Origin: Planctomycetota bacterium
GTDB taxonomy: Bacteria; Planctomycetota; PLA2
Reading direction: 5' to 3'
DNA length: 64,000 bases
Assembly (NCBI GenBank): GCA_021776785.1
Contig: JAJFFF010000022.1
Coordinates: forward strand, 20,806-84,805
Shown: positions 52,778 to 62,232 of the stretch, piece by piece
How positions within the stretch are numbered: position 1 is the first letter of the stretch
Layout of the letters: the number at the start of each line of letters is the position of its first letter
The notes under the pieces: generated by a model
The model's database searches: none
What the model saw: only the letters and a program-made list of their open reading frames with translations
What the model was told of the DNA's origin: nothing
Program-made: the position numbers and the translations under genes

Positions 52778-54745
52778 ATGGACCGCGAGCGCCCGCAACT
52801 ACCCCTTAGCCTCCTCTTTGCCTTCCATCTGTGCGTGGTGGCGCTGGGGATTTTTCTCCAGAATCTGGGGGATCGGGGGGCGATGTGGCTGGTTGTCGGC
52901 GGGATCGCGACCGCCTTGGTCGGCGGTTGGTGGGCCTTTTTGTATCGCGCCTTTGTCGCCGACGTCTTGGTCAGCCGGCGTTCGGCGGGGGTGATTCTCG
53001 GGATTTTGGCGGCGGCGGGGATCGCGATGGCTGTGATTCCGCAGGGCGCTTCGTTGCGCGCGGCGGGCTACGTCGAGCCCGGGCTGCCGCAAGCCGGCGC
53101 GCGTCCGGTGTTTTTGGCCGAGACCCAAAGCGGTGGATTCGCGCTGCGGATCGCGCGGCTGCGCGGAGCGATGTTTGGCAACGAGCCGACCGTCGGCCTT
53201 AGCGAATCCGAAGCGGCGGAGTTCGACCAACGCGTTGCGACGTTTGGCGCGGACGCGGCGCAAGCGTGGCGCACCGAGCACATGCGACAAAAGCGTGTGC
53301 GTCTGCGCGACGAGATCGACCAGGGGTGGGCCGCGCATCACTTTGAGTCGTTGTACTCGGCGTGGCGGATCCTGCGGATCTTTCGTCTATACGAGATCGC
53401 GCAGTCGTGGTGGTTTGTGTTTTTGCTGCTGGTGCTCGCGCTGCACGCGTGCGCGCGGCTCTGGATGCAGCTGCCGTTTGCTCGCGCCAACCTGGGGTGG
53501 ACGCTCGGCGTCGCGGGACTCCTGACGCTCCTGTGCGGGTTGGCCGTGGACCGCTGCGTGGGCCGCTACGGCACCGTCGCGCTCGACCACGAACGCATGA
53601 CCCACCGGATCGAGAGCAAGATCACCGATCTCGCGCACAACCGTTTTGTGCATCTTCCGTATCGCTTGCACCTGACACACTCCTCGTTTCGTCATCGGTT
53701 GAGGCTGCGCGTTTCCAAGCTCGGCGGCGGCAAGGTCGCGTTCTCGCAGGTCGCGCCGGCGCGCGCGGGCGACGTGCACAAGATCGAGGACGGCGCGATC
53801 ACGTTGACGGTGCTCAAGATCGCGGAGCAACCGGAGGGCGTGGATCCGCGCGAGGTGCAGGCGCGCGTGCGCACCGTCTTGGGTGCGGTGACGGCGGCCG
53901 GCGGCAACAGCTCGGGCCCTCTTGTGAGCGTGGTCGTGCGCGGCGTCGAAGCTCAATTGCGCGGCGAGAAAAACGCCGCCGCGCTCGTGGCGCGTGCGAT
54001 CGGCGCGGTCGATGACACGCTCGCACAGTCCGGGCGCAGCCTGGGATACCTCGACGCGACCGTGCAGGCCGCGTTTGATCCGAGCCGGCCGGGCCTCGAC
54101 GGGGCGCGGTGTCGGACCGCTGTCGATATCGAATGGAAAAAGGGCGAAACGACCCAGCGCGCCACGCTGGTCGTCGGGGGCGAGCCGGCCGGGTTTGACG
54201 GGGACGCCCAAGATCCGCGGTTTGCGGCGGAGCTCGAAGCCGAACTACTCGACGACGGCGCGCAGCGTGCGTTTGCCGTCGTCGATCACTTCGACCACCG
54301 GCTTGCCGTGATCGATGGGGCGGGCGACGCGTCGTTTGCGCGCGGCGGTGTGACGTTTGCGCCTGCCGCCACCGGCGTCGATCCGCGCGACGGGCGGCTG
54401 GTGACCACGTTGACCGCGCGCATCGCACCCGGCCGTTGGCTCGTCTTACTGGGCGCGACGTTGCTCGGACTGGGTGCGCTTTTCTGGTGCTGGTTCGGGC
54501 GTCGCTGGACATGGTCCGATCTTTTGGCGACGGCGGGTCTTTTGACCATGGTCGTTTTGCTATGGCATGCGCACCGTCAAGGGCATTACGCGGCGTGGTC
54601 GCCCCTTGCCGCGATCGGGCTCGTCGCCACGGTCTGGACGGTGGGCCTGGTGCAAGGAACCTCGCGGCGACGCGTTTGGATGTTTGCCGCCGGGCTTGGC
54701 GCGTGCGCGTTGGCTTACGCCGCCCACGGGGGAATGGGAATCTGA
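52778..54745 (+). CDS. ResB-like cytochrome c biogenesis membrane protein
   Basis: From ATG 52778 the protein has 655 residues. It has N-terminal helices (LSLLFAFHLCVVALGIFL, MWLVVGGIATALVGGWWAFLYRAF, VILGILAAAGIAMAV), a segment SLYSAWRILRIFRLYEIAQSWWFVFLLLVLALHACARL that is typical of ResB (aromatic-rich 'SWWF'), a large soluble beta-rich domain (about 285-540) and several C-terminal helices. ResB works with ResC/CcsA to deliver haem to apocytochromes. No ccsA homologue lies in the window, so the assignment is moderately uncertain. It is coupled to the next gene by a 1-nt overlap. Confidence 0.65.
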   Translation: MDRERPQLPLSLLFAFHLCVVALGIFLQNLGDRGAMWLVVGGIATALVGGWWAFLYRAFVADVLVSRRSAGVILGILAAAGIAMAVIPQGASLRAAGYVEPGLPQAGARPVFLAETQSGGFALRIARLRGAMFGNEPTVGLSESEAAEFDQRVATFGADAAQAWRTEHMRQKRVRLRDEIDQGWAAHHFESLYSAWRILRIFRLYEIAQSWWFVFLLLVLALHACARLWMQLPFARANLGWTLGVAGLLTLLCGLAVDRCVGRYGTVALDHERMTHRIESKITDLAHNRFVHLPYRLHLTHSSFRHRLRLRVSKLGGGKVAFSQVAPARAGDVHKIEDGAITLTVLKIAEQPEGVDPREVQARVRTVLGAVTAAGGNSSGPLVSVVVRGVEAQLRGEKNAAALVARAIGAVDDTLAQSGRSLGYLDATVQAAFDPSRPGLDGARCRTAVDIEWKKGETTQRATLVVGGEPAGFDGDAQDPRFAAELEAELLDDGAQRAFAVVDHFDHRLAVIDGAGDASFARGGVTFAPAATGVDPRDGRLVTTLTARIAPGRWLVLLGATLLGLGALFWCWFGRRWTWSDLLATAGLLTMVVLLWHAHRQGHYAAWSPLAAIGLVATVWTVGLVQGTSRRRVWMFAAGLGACALAYAAHGGMGI

Positions 54746-55659
54746 TGATCTTTAAAACAGTGGCGACCGTCTTGCTTGCCATCCTCTCGTTGGCGGCGGC
54801 TACGTTTGCCGACGATCGGGTCCTGATCGCGGAGGGTACGACGCTGTCCGCATTGACCGTGCGCTTCAACAAGGCCGCGGTGAAGCGCGACACGCGCCAG
54901 GCGATGGAGCAGTCGTACGCGCAACTCATGCGCGACCAAGCGGCGATCAGCAAGCTGTTTCGGACGATGTTTCGCCGGCAACACCTAACCATCTTGAGTC
55001 GTTACTACGCGCCGTCGTTTCTCAAGCGTCAAAAAGCGACGTACGCGGCGCTGGCGAAGACCGAGGCGGCTCGCTCCGGGATCCCGCCGTACAAGCTCGA
55101 GTGCGTCGAGCGCGACGGACAGTGGTGGGTGGACGCCATGTTGCTCGAACTGGCCGGTAAGCAGGAACGACGCTTCGTGAGTGCACCGCGCCGTCCGCCG
55201 CCGGTCTCTTGGCCCAAGAGCGCGGTGGCGAAGGCGGACGCCAAAACACCCGACGGGACGCTGGCGTTGCTCCAACAGGAGATGCGGCGCCTGCGCGCGG
55301 ATCGCATGAAAGCGCGCGCCGCCTACGACGCCGTGTTCTTCGAGATGGTCGCGACTTTTTTCGGAAAGCAAGCTGTCAAGCGAACACGCGCCGAGCAGGT
55401 GACCGAGCCCGCCCCGTTCATTCCGCGGTTTGCGTTGCGCCCGTCGCCTGTCGATTCCGCGCCCGATCGCTACGTGCTTTCGATTTCGGAAGAAGTGCCG
55501 GGCTCCGACGGGAAGTTCAGCGCGATCGGCGCGTTTGCGTTCGCGCTTGAGCGTGACGGCGCGCGGTGGCGCGTGACGGCCGAAGCCCAGCGGCGCCGCG
55601 CGGAGGGCCCGTTTGCCGACGTCACGCAAAACTTCGGACTGGTGTTTTTGCTGCGATGA
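54745..55659 (+). CDS. Exported protein of unknown function
   Basis: The 304-residue protein from ATG 54745 (overlapping the previous TGA by 1 nt) has a signal peptide (TVATVLLAILSLAAATFA). The mature part is helical and basic at first (QSYAQLMRDQAAISKLF, FRTMFRRQHLTILSRYY). A C-terminal half follows with a conserved-looking beta pattern (PDRYVLSISEEVPGSDGKFS and FALERDGARWRVTAEAQRR), which resembles a SnoaL/NTF2-like or DUF4440-type 'reporter' fold end. No family is assigned. Its coupling to the ResB-like gene and to the following SDR suggests one transcript. Confidence 0.7.
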   Translation: MIFKTVATVLLAILSLAAATFADDRVLIAEGTTLSALTVRFNKAAVKRDTRQAMEQSYAQLMRDQAAISKLFRTMFRRQHLTILSRYYAPSFLKRQKATYAALAKTEAARSGIPPYKLECVERDGQWWVDAMLLELAGKQERRFVSAPRRPPPVSWPKSAVAKADAKTPDGTLALLQQEMRRLRADRMKARAAYDAVFFEMVATFFGKQAVKRTRAEQVTEPAPFIPRFALRPSPVDSAPDRYVLSISEEVPGSDGKFSAIGAFAFALERDGARWRVTAEAQRRRAEGPFADVTQNFGLVFLLR

Positions 55660-56288
55660 AACTGGCGGGCGTGCGCGCGCTGATCACGGGCACGGCCCGC
55701 GGCATCGGTGCCGCACTGGCGCCCGCGTTGCGCAGGGCGGGTTGCGACGTGATCGCGTGTACGCGTGACGACGCCGACATCGCGGATCCGCGTCAGGTCA
55801 ACGCGCTGGCGGAGCGCGTCGGACCCGTCGATCTTCTCATCAACAACGCGGCGACCATCCACGACCCGGCGCCGCTGTGGGAGATCGAGCACGAGGAGTG
55901 GAAGCGCCTGCTCGACACCAACGTGCTCGGCATGGTGTCCATGCTCCGCGCGTTTGTCCCCGCTATGAACGCGCGCGGCAGCGGCGTCGTCGTCAACGTA
56001 TCGTCGACGTGGGGACGCGTCGCCGCAGCCCAGCAGTCGCCGTATTGCGCCACCAAGTTCGCCGTCGAAGCGCTCACGGCGTCGTTGGCCGCTGAAGTCG
56101 CGCCCGGCGTCTGCGTGATCGCGGTCAACCCCGGCGTGGTCGCCACCGACATGCTCGCCCGCTGCTTTCAGTCCGATGTCTCCGGGTTCACGCCGCCAGA
56201 TGGATGCGCTGGCTCGCTGGTGTCCCTGCTCGGACAGCTGGATCCGGTCCATTGGAACGGGCGCTCGCTGGACGCGGACGCTTTTTGA
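55656..56288 (+). CDS. Short-chain dehydrogenase/reductase
   Basis: The 210-residue SDR overlaps the previous gene by 4 nt. It has the TGTARGIG cofactor motif (11-18), NNA at 63-65, catalytic Ser116/117 (VNVSSTWG) and Tyr130-x3-Lys134 (YCATK), followed by PGVVATDM. It should oxidise or reduce a small alcohol or ketone with NAD(P); the substrate is unknown. Length is at the short end for SDRs, the substrate-binding loop region being reduced. It is the last gene of the 52778-56288 unit. Confidence 0.93.
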   Translation: MKLAGVRALITGTARGIGAALAPALRRAGCDVIACTRDDADIADPRQVNALAERVGPVDLLINNAATIHDPAPLWEIEHEEWKRLLDTNVLGMVSMLRAFVPAMNARGSGVVVNVSSTWGRVAAAQQSPYCATKFAVEALTASLAAEVAPGVCVIAVNPGVVATDMLARCFQSDVSGFTPPDGCAGSLVSLLGQLDPVHWNGRSLDADAF

Positions 56289-56407
56289 GATGGGATGACA
56301 CGCTCCGCCCGCCGGCGGCATTAGTCCGTAGATGCGGTGTGTTTTCGGCCAGCGCGACTGGCGCACGAGACTGCTAGAATGGCGGCCCCACTAAGGATGA
56401 GGATGCG

Positions 56408-57748
56408 ATGAAGAAACTTTGGCTTGTACTCGTGCTCACGGCGGTTCCGGCGGTCGCGCAGGACGGCGAACTCGAGCATGCCGGTGACGCCCTGGACCGA
56501 GCGACGTGCCGATCGCTCGTCGCCGACCTCGTCCCCGCGATCGAACGCTACACGCGGATGAAGTTCCGGCGCAAGGTGCCGGTCCATGTGCAGACCAAGG
56601 CGGCGTGGGAACAGGCGTTGAAACGGAAGGGCTTCGCCGGTAATGCAGCTCGCACCGGACTTGCGTTTTACGACATTATCGCGAACGCCATTACCGTCGT
56701 GCCGTGGACGATGGGGCGGTACTTGGGCGGGAAGCCGATCCGCAAAACGAAGCAGAATTGGCTGGGGCAACTCGGTCCCATCTTGATTCACGAACTCACG
56801 CACGCGATTCACTACCAGAATTTCTATGTCCCGCTGGGCAACGCGCGTCGCGCGACGCTGCGCGCTGGCAAGGATTCGATTCCGGAGGCGGAGTTAGATC
56901 AGGGTACGGTCGCGTTCCTGTGCTCCGAAGGGTTTGCGGAACTCGTGGCGGTGCGGACGGCGCGGCCCGAAGCGCGCCCCTACATCATGCGCAGTCCCAA
57001 ACGCGAGATATCGGGCCCGGGGTTTTTCATGGAGCGTTATCGACCGGACGGGCGCGGTCCCTACCGCACCAAGATGAGCGCGTATGGTTACCAAGACGGC
57101 CTCGACATGCTCCACAACCTCACGTTCGAAGTGGGGCCGCTCGGTGTGCGCGGCGTCTTGTACCGGCCGCCGCCGCGGCTCCTACTGTTCCAGCCGAAGT
57201 CGCTCGCCGAGGTACGCCTCGACGATCCGCCGAACCCGGATTCGATTTTCCGCTGCCTCGCGGCGGAGTTGCCGGGTGAAGTGTTGCTCACGGTGAATCC
57301 CGGCTCCAACCGTTTCTTTAAGCGGGCGTACGTCGCGCCGGGTCGCGGAACGCGCGTCGCCGGATGCCTGATCGGTTACTTTGCCGAATCCGACTCCGAC
57401 GAGTATGGCTACTCGCGCTACTCGTTTTTTGTCGCCGACCCCGACGACGGCGGGAAGTGGTCGGCCGAGCAAGTGGAGTCGCTAAAAGGGCTTGGCACCG
57501 TCAAAGAGCGCAAGGCGTCCATCCACCTGTCGAACAAGAAAGCCACGGTCGTTTCCGTGTCGTCGGACGGCGGGCGCTACGTGCGCGCCGAGTTGGATGG
57601 CTTGGTCGTGCTGGCCCACGAATCCAAACCGTCTTCGACGCTCGAAAAGCGCTGTTTGCTGGCGCTGGATGCGCTCTACCTGCGTAAGCCCACGCCGAAC
57701 CTCTACAAGGCGGCCTTCGCGAAGGCCAAAGCGGCTGGCGGCGGCTAA
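56408..57748 (+). CDS. Secreted zinc metalloprotease-like protein (gluzincin pattern)
   Basis: The 446-residue protein has a signal peptide (LWLVLVLTAVPAVAQ). The zinc site is HELTHAIHYQ (His128, Glu129, His132), and SEGFAELV (Glu174/Glu178) follows as the likely third ligand, a gluzincin-type arrangement. The N-terminal part (AIERYTRMKFRRKVPVHV) resembles the pre-catalytic beta-sheet of peptidase families such as those annotated DUF4157 or peptidase MA. The C-terminal 200 residues are beta-rich and unassigned. It probably degrades extracellular or periplasmic substrates. It is followed by a strong bidirectional terminator. Confidence 0.83.
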   Translation: MKKLWLVLVLTAVPAVAQDGELEHAGDALDRATCRSLVADLVPAIERYTRMKFRRKVPVHVQTKAAWEQALKRKGFAGNAARTGLAFYDIIANAITVVPWTMGRYLGGKPIRKTKQNWLGQLGPILIHELTHAIHYQNFYVPLGNARRATLRAGKDSIPEAELDQGTVAFLCSEGFAELVAVRTARPEARPYIMRSPKREISGPGFFMERYRPDGRGPYRTKMSAYGYQDGLDMLHNLTFEVGPLGVRGVLYRPPPRLLLFQPKSLAEVRLDDPPNPDSIFRCLAAELPGEVLLTVNPGSNRFFKRAYVAPGRGTRVAGCLIGYFAESDSDEYGYSRYSFFVADPDDGGKWSAEQVESLKGLGTVKERKASIHLSNKKATVVSVSSDGGRYVRAELDGLVVLAHESKPSSTLEKRCLLALDALYLRKPTPNLYKAAFAKAKAAGGG

Positions 57749-57764
57749 AACAAAGCCATCCACA

Positions 57765-57804
57765 AAAAAAAGAGCCGCGACGGGCCACGTCGCGGCTCTT
57801 TTTT
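57765..57804. terminator. Bidirectional rho-independent terminator
   Basis: The stem AAAGAGCCGCGAC pairs with GTCGCGGCTCTTT around a 7-nt loop and has A- and T-runs on both sides. It serves the convergent zincin gene and the lipoprotein gene ending at 57822. Confidence 0.95.
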
Positions 57805-57821
57805 CGTGGGTTGTTGCCGCC

Positions 57822-58967
57822 CTAGCGCGCGCCCATGGCGCGCAGCTTTTTTGTCGCCTCGCGCACCGCGTTTTTCGCGGCGTCGCGTGCCTGGATGGCT
57901 TCGTCCATCGCCTTGGAGCGGCTCTCACTCGCCGAATCGGCCTCGCTAAACACGGCGAGCATGGCGCTGACCGATGCGGCGAGCGAATCGACCTTGGTCC
58001 GTTGGCCCGGCAGACGGGCGTGAAGGTCTGCGTAGATCTCTAGATCTCCGCCGCCTTCGGTCATCTTGGCGTCGATGGCCGCACGCACCGCATCCGCTTT
58101 CACCATAATCGAGTCGGCCCTTTTCATCGACTCGCCCAATCCCTTGAGCTCTTCCACGATGTTTTTGCGGTCGAGGTCAGCCTCGTGGACTTCCAGCAGG
58201 ATGAAGAAATCAAGATCGGTGAAGTCGTAGCTATCGACGGTTTTCCCCTTGGGCGCGTGCTTGCCCTTGAGCACATCGTCGATGACTCGCGTGCGAATCT
58301 TGTCCTCTTTGATCCACGTCCGGAACTTGCTGCTGATCGAGCTCTTTTCGCCGCCGCTCGCTTTGCCGACGCGCGATTTCGGGGTCGCGTCAAACCAACG
58401 CGTGCGAATCACCCGAATGGCATCGAGGTCTTTTTTGACCGGAGACTCTTCGACGGCGCCCGTGGCCGCTTCGTCGGCGACTTTGCGCCAGCTCGACATC
58501 GCGTCGTCATACTGCGCTTCGTATGCGGCGAGTTCGCCCTGCAGACGTTTGATCTCGCTCGTCGCCGCCAACGCTGCGGCCTGTTTGACCGCGTCGTATT
58601 GCTTCTCCATCGTCTTCAGGCGGCTCGCTTCGCGTCGCGAGTCTTTTTGCAACTGCAAGAAGTATCGTTGCATCTTGCGCAGGTTCGGCGCCCCGGCTTC
58701 TTCGGCTTCGTGCTTGATCGCCAAGTCCTTGATCGCTTTTTCCGCGGCTGCGAGTTCGCCCTTGAGCTTGTCGCGTTGTGCGGTCAGTGTCGCGATTTTT
58801 TCCGTGCGCGCCTCCGCCGCGGCCTTCCGCTTCGCGGCGGCGACGGCGGGGTCTTCCTTGGGCTTGCTCGGCTGACCGTTCGTCTTACTCGGGTCGTCCT
58901 TGGAGCAGCCGGCGAGAGCTAACGCCATGACGAGGGTCGTGGTTAGGAGGGAAAAGCACCGATTCAT
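57822..58967 (-). CDS. Coiled-coil lipoprotein
   Basis: The 381-residue protein has a signal peptide ending in LAGC (Cys21). The mature chain starts with Lys/Ala/Glu-rich coiled coils (AAAEARTEKIATLTAQRDKLKGELAAAEKAIK, LQKDSRREASRLKTMEKQYDAV). A central globular stretch holds DSYDFTDLDFFILLEVHEAD, and more helices follow at the C-terminus. It is probably an envelope structural or spacer lipoprotein. No known family is recognised. Confidence 0.8.
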   Translation of the reverse strand: MNRCFSLLTTTLVMALALAGCSKDDPSKTNGQPSKPKEDPAVAAAKRKAAAEARTEKIATLTAQRDKLKGELAAAEKAIKDLAIKHEAEEAGAPNLRKMQRYFLQLQKDSRREASRLKTMEKQYDAVKQAAALAATSEIKRLQGELAAYEAQYDDAMSSWRKVADEAATGAVEESPVKKDLDAIRVIRTRWFDATPKSRVGKASGGEKSSISSKFRTWIKEDKIRTRVIDDVLKGKHAPKGKTVDSYDFTDLDFFILLEVHEADLDRKNIVEELKGLGESMKRADSIMVKADAVRAAIDAKMTEGGGDLEIYADLHARLPGQRTKVDSLAASVSAMLAVFSEADSASESRSKAMDEAIQARDAAKNAVREATKKLRAMGAR

Positions 58968-59074
58968 GCGCGCCAGAATACCAGGGTCGGGCGTCGGGCG
59001 GGCCGCTGGCCGGGCGGCGCGGCTCCGCGGTCCACCGGTTCGCGCTACAGGCGATCTTGGTAGGCTTGGCCCCG

Positions 59075-60379
59075 ATGCGAATCAAGCAACACTCGCTCAT
59101 CTTCGTCGCCATGGCGGCCGGAGCCGGAATCGGGCTTTGGCTGGGTGGCGCCGACGGCGTGAAGGGCAGCCATTGGTTCGTGGATACGTGCGAATTTTTG
59201 GGCAAAGACATCTTCATCGGCGCCCTGAAGATGATCGTGGCGCCGCTGATTCTCTTTTCGATCCTGGCGGGCGTCGTCAGCCTGCCCACCCGCGGCGAGC
59301 TGTGGCAGATCGGGTGGCGAACGCTCGTTTTCTACTTCGTGACGACATCGATCGCGGTCGGCATTGGACTGATGCTCGTGCTCGCCATCGCGCCCGGCGA
59401 ACGCGGCTCTCGCACCGAGATTCGCGCGAAATGGAAGGAGACCCGCGCCGAGATCGTGTCGGAGTTCGAAGCCAAAGAGAAAAAGGTCCAGGGCGCGAAG
59501 TCGCGCGGCGCCGGCGAGACGATGCGCGACAACGTCAAGCGCATCATCCAAAATCCGTTCAAGGCGCTGTCCACCGCCAACAGTTTGGGCATCATCTTTT
59601 TTGCCATCTTGTTGGGGGTCGCGATCATCGTGATTGGGGAGCCTGGGCGTGCTGTTGTCCCGGTGATCGAAGCGATCAACGCGGCGATCATGGAGATGAC
59701 GCGCTGGCTCATGGCGGGCGCGCCTTTGTTCATCTTTTGTTTGATCGTGGCGCTCATCTCGCGGTACGGGACAGCGGTGTTTTCGTCGGTTGCCTGGTAC
59801 GTGGTCACGGTCATCGGCGGGATCGCGATTCACATCTGCGTGTTGCTTGCCATCTGCGCGGTCGTCGGCAAGAAATCGCCGCTGGCGTTTTTGCGGGGCA
59901 TTCGCAAGGCGTGGGCGGTGGCGTTTGCGACGCGTTCGAGCGCGGCGACGCTGCCCGTGACCATGACGGCCGTGCAAGAAGAGCTCGGCGTCTCCAAGCG
60001 CGTCTCCGAATTCGTGTTGCCGCTGGGCGCGACCATCAATATGGACGGAACCGCGCTCTACGAGGGCGTGGCGATCATCTTCCTGATCCAGCTTTTTGGC
60101 GGGATGGAGGGCGCGATGATTGAACTCAATGCGACCACGACCATCGTTATTTTCTTAACGGCCGTGCTCGCCTCCATCGGGGCCGCAGCCGTGCCCGATG
60201 CCGGATTGGTGACGATGGTGCTGGTCGCGAATGCGGTCGGATTGAGCGAGCAATACATCGTGATGGTGTTTGCCGTGGACGCGTTTCTCGACATGTTCCG
60301 GACTTCGACCAACATCATGGGCGACTCGGTGGGGGCGGTGGTGATCGATCGGATGATGGATCGCAAGGCCGCGGCCTGA
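59075..60379 (+). CDS. Dicarboxylate/amino acid:cation symporter (DAACS family)
   Basis: The 434-residue protein from ATG 59075 shows the family hallmarks: FIGALKMIVAPLILFSIL, NSLGIIFFAILLGVAI and the serine-rich reentrant loop RSSAATLPVTMTAVQEELGV. VLPLGATINMDGTALYEGVA (TM7 NMDGT motif) and FLDMFRTSTNIMGDS near the C-terminus complete the set. It imports C4-dicarboxylates, glutamate or aspartate with Na+ or H+. A charged insert (about residues 110-160, with KWKETRAEIVSEFEAKEKKV) lengthens an early loop compared with GltP, which is a common variant. The start was set at ATG 59075; the frame before it has no signal. Confidence 0.95.
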   Translation: MRIKQHSLIFVAMAAGAGIGLWLGGADGVKGSHWFVDTCEFLGKDIFIGALKMIVAPLILFSILAGVVSLPTRGELWQIGWRTLVFYFVTTSIAVGIGLMLVLAIAPGERGSRTEIRAKWKETRAEIVSEFEAKEKKVQGAKSRGAGETMRDNVKRIIQNPFKALSTANSLGIIFFAILLGVAIIVIGEPGRAVVPVIEAINAAIMEMTRWLMAGAPLFIFCLIVALISRYGTAVFSSVAWYVVTVIGGIAIHICVLLAICAVVGKKSPLAFLRGIRKAWAVAFATRSSAATLPVTMTAVQEELGVSKRVSEFVLPLGATINMDGTALYEGVAIIFLIQLFGGMEGAMIELNATTTIVIFLTAVLASIGAAAVPDAGLVTMVLVANAVGLSEQYIVMVFAVDAFLDMFRTSTNIMGDSVGAVVIDRMMDRKAAA

Positions 60380-60407
60380 CGGCCGAGCGAACGGATCAAG
60401 GATCGAC

Positions 60408-62087
60408 ATGGCGACCCCACACAAGGCGACCCCGGACAGGGCGACACCGGACAAGGCGACACGGGGCCTAAGGCTTCGCAATTTGACCTATGGGGTCGGC
60501 GACCCCGAGAGCGTGCTGCGTAAGCTCGTGTGCAAGCGGCTCGGCGTGCACGAGGCGCAGTTGCGCGGGTTTAAGCTCGCCGGCCAATCGCTTGACGCGC
60601 GGCGGCGGCATGCGGGGCTGCGGTTTCAGTGCCAGGTCGATGTCGTTTTGGACGCGGCCGTGCGGACCCAGGCGATGAAGCGGTTGGAGAAGCGGGGCGA
60701 ACTCAAGGAGACGCCTACGCCCGGCAGCTTTCGCGTGGACGAACCGCACGTATCAACGCGGCGCGCCAAGGTCGTCGTGGTGGGGTCGGGGCCCGCGGGC
60801 ATGTTCGCGGCGCTTACGCTTTCGCTGCATGAGTGCGACGTTTTGGTCATCGACCGCGGGGCTCCGCTGCAGGAGCGCGCGCGGCGTCTCGTCGCGTTTC
60901 ACCGGAGCGGCGTTCCCGATCCTGAGACTAACCTTCTCTTCGGAGAAGGCGGCGCCGGGACGTACTCGGACGGCAAGCTGTACACGCGGGTCAAGGACAA
61001 CTTGGAGACCGCGGTGTTGGACGAGTTGATCGCGTGCGGTGCGCCGCCTGCGATTGCTTATGACAGCCGCGCCCACATCGGGACCGACAAGTTGCACAAG
61101 ATCCTGCCGCGTCTGCGCGAGCGGATGGTGGCGCGCGGCGTCCGGTTTTCTTGGAACACGCGGTTGGACGGGATCGATACGGCCGCGGGGCGCGTGCGCG
61201 CGCTCAAGACTTCGGCCGGCGACATCGAGTGCGCCGCCGTTGTGCTCGCGCTCGGTCACAGCGCGCGCGACACGTGGGAGCACCTGGCGCGCGACGGTGT
61301 GGCGTTGGAAGCCAAGCCGTTTCAGTTCGGTGTCCGCATCGAGCATCCCCAGGAGATGATCACGATCGGGCGGCACGGCGACAGTGAGCAGGCGGCGCTT
61401 TTGGGCGCGGCGGCCTATTCGCTGGTGTGTAAGGCCGGGTCCGGATTGCCCGCGGCGTATTCGTTTTGCATGTGTCCGGGCGGCAAGATCGTGGCGAGTG
61501 TGAACGAGCCGGGCATGTTGTGCACCAACGGCATGAGCAACTCGAGCCACTCGTCGCCGTTTGCGAACGCGGCGATCGTGACGACGATCGATGTCGATGC
61601 GTTCGCGGCGTACGGCGAGGGTCCGCTTGCTGGCGTGGCGATGCAGCGCCACTACGAGAAAGCGTTTTTCGAGCGCGGCGGTTCGGACTACACGGCCCCG
61701 GCGCAGCGCGCCCCCGATTTCATCGCGGGACGCGAATCGACAGGAGACTGCCGAACAAGCTACACGTTCGGCGCGACGGCATCCCGCATCGACGATCTGT
61801 TGCCGCCAATCGCACGCGACGCGATCCGCCGCGCACTGGAACAGTTCCACAACATGCTCAACGGATTCGCAAGCGAAGAGGGCATCTTGGTCGGCTTGGA
61901 GTCGCGCAGCGCAGGCCCGGTAAGGATGCCCCGCGACCGAGAAACCTACCGCGCAAGAGGCCTGGCGAACTTATACCCCGTCGGGGAGGGAGCAGGCTTC
62001 GCCGGAGGCATCATGAGCGCGGCAATCGACGGCGCCCGCGCAGCACAGGCGTTGTTGCGGTTTGGCGTAGCACGCGCCGGTGTGTAG
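60408..62087 (+). CDS. FAD-dependent oxidoreductase of the COG2509 type
   Basis: The 559-residue protein has a poorly conserved N-terminal domain (about 20-110) as in this family, then the FAD motif VVVGSGPAGMFAAL (about 122-135). FGEGGAGTYSDGKLYTR, SRAHIGTDKL, the C-rich segment YSFCMCPGGKIVAS and ESRSAGPVRMPRD follow, and the C-terminus reads LYPVGEGAGFAGGIMSAAIDG. These are the marks of the uncharacterised FAD-dependent dehydrogenase family. The first 20 residues consist of ATPxK/R pentapeptides from a 15-bp DNA repeat and look like an added extension. ATG 60408 has AAGGA upstream. The reaction is unknown. Confidence 0.9.
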   Translation: MATPHKATPDRATPDKATRGLRLRNLTYGVGDPESVLRKLVCKRLGVHEAQLRGFKLAGQSLDARRRHAGLRFQCQVDVVLDAAVRTQAMKRLEKRGELKETPTPGSFRVDEPHVSTRRAKVVVVGSGPAGMFAALTLSLHECDVLVIDRGAPLQERARRLVAFHRSGVPDPETNLLFGEGGAGTYSDGKLYTRVKDNLETAVLDELIACGAPPAIAYDSRAHIGTDKLHKILPRLRERMVARGVRFSWNTRLDGIDTAAGRVRALKTSAGDIECAAVVLALGHSARDTWEHLARDGVALEAKPFQFGVRIEHPQEMITIGRHGDSEQAALLGAAAYSLVCKAGSGLPAAYSFCMCPGGKIVASVNEPGMLCTNGMSNSSHSSPFANAAIVTTIDVDAFAAYGEGPLAGVAMQRHYEKAFFERGGSDYTAPAQRAPDFIAGRESTGDCRTSYTFGATASRIDDLLPPIARDAIRRALEQFHNMLNGFASEEGILVGLESRSAGPVRMPRDRETYRARGLANLYPVGEGAGFAGGIMSAAIDGARAAQALLRFGVARAGV

Positions 62088-62232
62088 ATCGCGATCGGCT
62101 CCGAAGCAACACCGCCCGACGCCTTCGCGGAGCGAACACGTTGTTTCTACGGCGCGCCACGTCTTCTTAACACACGTATTCCGTTGCGCTGTGTCGCTCT
62201 GCCCATTCCGCCCCCGCAACGGATTTCAAGTT

